6,762 nucleotides of DNA, taken from NCBI GenBank assembly GCA_007119345.1, contig SKPV01000253.1:1-6762 (forward strand), written 5' to 3'. Position 1 is the first letter of the stretch; each line of letters begins with the position of its first letter. Positions 5,671 to 6,762 of this stretch are shown one piece after another. The stretch is from Halovivax sp. Lineage in GTDB: Archaea > Halobacteriota > Halobacteria > Halobacteriales > Natrialbaceae. The translations under genes were made by a program, and so were the position numbers. The notes under the pieces were generated by a model that was not told the DNA's origin, ran no database searches, and saw nothing but the letters and a program-made list of their open reading frames with translations.

Positions 5671-6276
5671 TTACCGACCGAACCGACGAGACCGGTTGCA
5701 GTACTCGAGGACCGCCCGCAGGAAGTCCCGCTCCCTGAAGTCCCGCCAGTTGACGTCGGTGAAGTACAGCTCCGAGTAGACGGACTGCCAGATCATGAAG
5801 TCGGAGAGCCGCTCGGCGCCGGTTTTGAGCACGAGGTCCGGTTCGGACGGGAAGACGAGGTGGTCCTCGACGTGTCGGTCCTCGACGTCCGACGGCGCGA
5901 GTTCGCCGGCGTCGACGGCCTCGGCGACCGTGCGCACCGCGGCGGTGAACTCGTGTTTCCCGCCCAGCCCGATGCCGACCTGGATCGGCGCGTCCGCCGG
6001 CGTCCGGTCGTCGGGACCGCGAACGGCCAGTTCGTGGGGCGTCTCGAGCTCGACCAGCTGCCGCTTGAGCGTCGGGACCGCGGCGGCGTCGAGGACGCTC
6101 ACGTAGACCGTCACGCGCTCGGCGTAGGCCAGGGCCCAGTCGAAAAACGCCGTCAGCGTCTCGTAGGCGCCGCGCTCCAGGAGGTCGCGCTCGGTGATCA
6201 CGAGCGCGACGTGCGCGGGGCCGTCGCTGTCGAGGCGCGCGATCCGGGAAGCGAGGTACCGCTCGTAGAGGCCCAC
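5671..6276 (-). CDS. Degenerate cis-prenyltransferase-family protein, probable non-catalytic partner of UppS
   Basis: This 201-residue protein aligns with the cis-prenyltransferase fold but lacks the catalytic loop. Where UppS has HVAVIQDGNRR this protein has HVALVITERDLLERG (22-36), with no DGN. The substrate motif IRTGGxxRxSNF has become LKTGAERLSDF at 150-160, with Lys for the first Arg. The fold's dimer-side and C-terminal landmarks are well kept: WQSVYSELYFTDVNW at 163-177, DFLRAVLEYCNRSRRFGR at 184-201. The terminal RRFG corresponds to the RxG motif that completes the active site of cis-prenyltransferases. This resembles eukaryotic NgBR/Nus1, the inactive partner of DHDDS/Rer2, and the known heteromeric enzyme of Methanosarcina mazei. 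Start is GTG at 6276, with a promoter-like box 24 nt upstream. Transcription is convergent with the small membrane protein gene and divergent from the DUF92-like gene. Family membership is clear; the partner role is inferred. Confidence 0.88.
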   Translation of the reverse strand: MGLYERYLASRIARLDSDGPAHVALVITERDLLERGAYETLTAFFDWALAYAERVTVYVSVLDAAAVPTLKRQLVELETPHELAVRGPDDRTPADAPIQVGIGLGGKHEFTAAVRTVAEAVDAGELAPSDVEDRHVEDHLVFPSEPDLVLKTGAERLSDFMIWQSVYSELYFTDVNWRDFRERDFLRAVLEYCNRSRRFGR

Positions 6277-6300
6277 GAGAGGTGGTTCGTGTCGACGCCT

Positions 6301-6310
6301 CTTACGGTTA
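6301..6310 (-). promoter_or_regulatory. Promoter box of the degenerate cis-prenyltransferase gene
   Basis: The minus-strand TAACCGTAAG ends 24 nt before the GTG at 6276, with GAAACG (about 6314-6319) upstream in the position of a BRE. The box resembles the one of the divergent gene (AACCGTTAAG at 6366-6375). Confidence 0.45.
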
Positions 6311-6356
6311 CGGTTCGTTTCGAGCCGGGAGAAACCGCGGAAAATGCCCGGAGCTG

Positions 6357-6376
6357 ACGGTCAAGAACCGTTAAGT
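6357..6376 (+). promoter_or_regulatory. Promoter box with overlapping dyad, DUF92-like gene
   Basis: TTAAGT (6371-6376) lies 26 nt before the GTG at 6403 and fits a TATA box of a leaderless transcript. Overlapping its upstream edge is the perfect dyad ACGGT-CAAGA-ACCGT (6357-6371), covering the expected BRE. A protein bound to the dyad could block TFB/TBP, but a 5-bp arm is short enough to be chance. Confidence 0.5.
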
Positions 6377-6402
6377 GACCCCCGTAGAAAGGGTCCGGTA
6401 TC

Positions 6403-6762
6403 GTGACATCGAGCGTTCGGCGGGCGGGACTCGTCGCGGGGCTCTGTACGCTCTCGCTCGCCATCCCGCTCTTCGGCCCGGCCGTCGCCGCGGGGATCGC
6501 GACGGTCCTCCTGATCGCCGGGTACGCGATCCGCGGGGGACGGGCGTTCGACGCGCTCGCCCTGCCCGCCGATCGCGAGGACGGCCGACTCAATTCGGTA
6601 CTCCTGCTGGTGCTGGCCGCGATCGTCCTCGGCTCGCTCGCCGGCGCGACCGGACTCTCCTGGGCGATCGTCGTCGGGGTCGTCCTCCTGTTCGGGTTCG
6701 GTGCGCTCGCCGAACGGCTCGTCCGGACGCGCACGGCCGACGGTGCCGTCGCGGCGGCGGCC
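6403..6762 (+). CDS. DUF92-like integral membrane protein, N-terminal part (cut by window edge)
   Basis: The 120 visible codons encode hydrophobic segments at about 8-27 and 28-43, a hydrophilic loop with RGGRAFDALALPADREDGRLN (44-64), further hydrophobic segments at about 65-82 and 84-101, and then ALAERLVRTRTADG (101-114). The pattern resembles the N-terminus of haloarchaeal DUF92 proteins, including the LPADREDGRL loop and the GxLAExLVRxR segment. DUF92 includes plant VTE6, a phytyl-phosphate kinase, so a role in prenyl-phosphate phosphorylation is plausible, but the kinase-defining part is outside the window. In-frame stops at 6376-6378 and 6385-6387 force the start to GTG 6403 or later. 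The frame is open to the window end. It is divergent from the degenerate cis-prenyltransferase gene with a shared 126-bp promoter region. Confidence 0.7.
   Translation, partial: MTSSVRRAGLVAGLCTLSLAIPLFGPAVAAGIATVLLIAGYAIRGGRAFDALALPADREDGRLNSVLLLVLAAIVLGSLAGATGLSWAIVVGVVLLFGFGALAERLVRTRTADGAVAAAA

Overview
The window is very GC-rich. Its proteins are rich in Asp, Glu, Ala and Val and poor in Lys, and several genes have an A/T-rich box about 23-27 nt upstream of a start codon with no Shine-Dalgarno sequence, as in leaderless archaeal transcripts. With alternative-pathway haem genes and archaeal-type cis-prenyltransferases, this points to a haloarchaeon (class Halobacteria). I cannot name the genus.

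Left part (1-4113), all genes on the minus strand. Reading in the direction of transcription: a DUF5778-type conserved haloarchaeal protein (3709-4113), then a three-gene haem operon, ahbAB (two-domain sirohaem decarboxylase), sirC (precorrin-2 dehydrogenase) and hemA (glutamyl-tRNA reductase). The operon's genes are joined by two 4-bp stop/start overlaps (ATGA and GTGA). Last comes a pterin-4a-carbinolamine dehydratase with its own promoter. HemA makes the tetrapyrrole precursor, SirC acts at the precorrin-2 to sirohydrochlorin step and AhbAB takes sirohaem toward haem, so the operon joins the entry and branch points of the sirohaem-dependent haem route. The extreme left edge (1-72) holds two exact copies of a 36-bp tandem repeat.

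Right part (4114-6762) looks like a polyprenyl-lipid module. A catalytic-type cis-prenyltransferase (uppS, plus strand) is followed by a tandem array of six dyad-containing repeats at an exact 25-bp period that begins inside its last codons, then by a small two-helix membrane protein. A convergent gene encodes a second, degenerate cis-prenyltransferase-like protein. A divergent gene, cut by the right edge, encodes a membrane protein resembling the N-terminus of DUF92, the family of the plant phytyl-phosphate kinase VTE6. The two cis-prenyltransferase proteins have complementary losses: one keeps the catalytic DGN loop but lacks the C-terminal RxG motif, and the other lacks DGN but keeps a C-terminal RRFG. 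This suggests an obligate heteromeric enzyme for the dolichol-type glycan carrier lipid.

I saw no rRNA, CRISPR array or transposase, and I recognised no tRNA by eye. Most other long open frames, including a 712-codon one opposite hemA-sirC, are GC-driven shadows of the genes listed.
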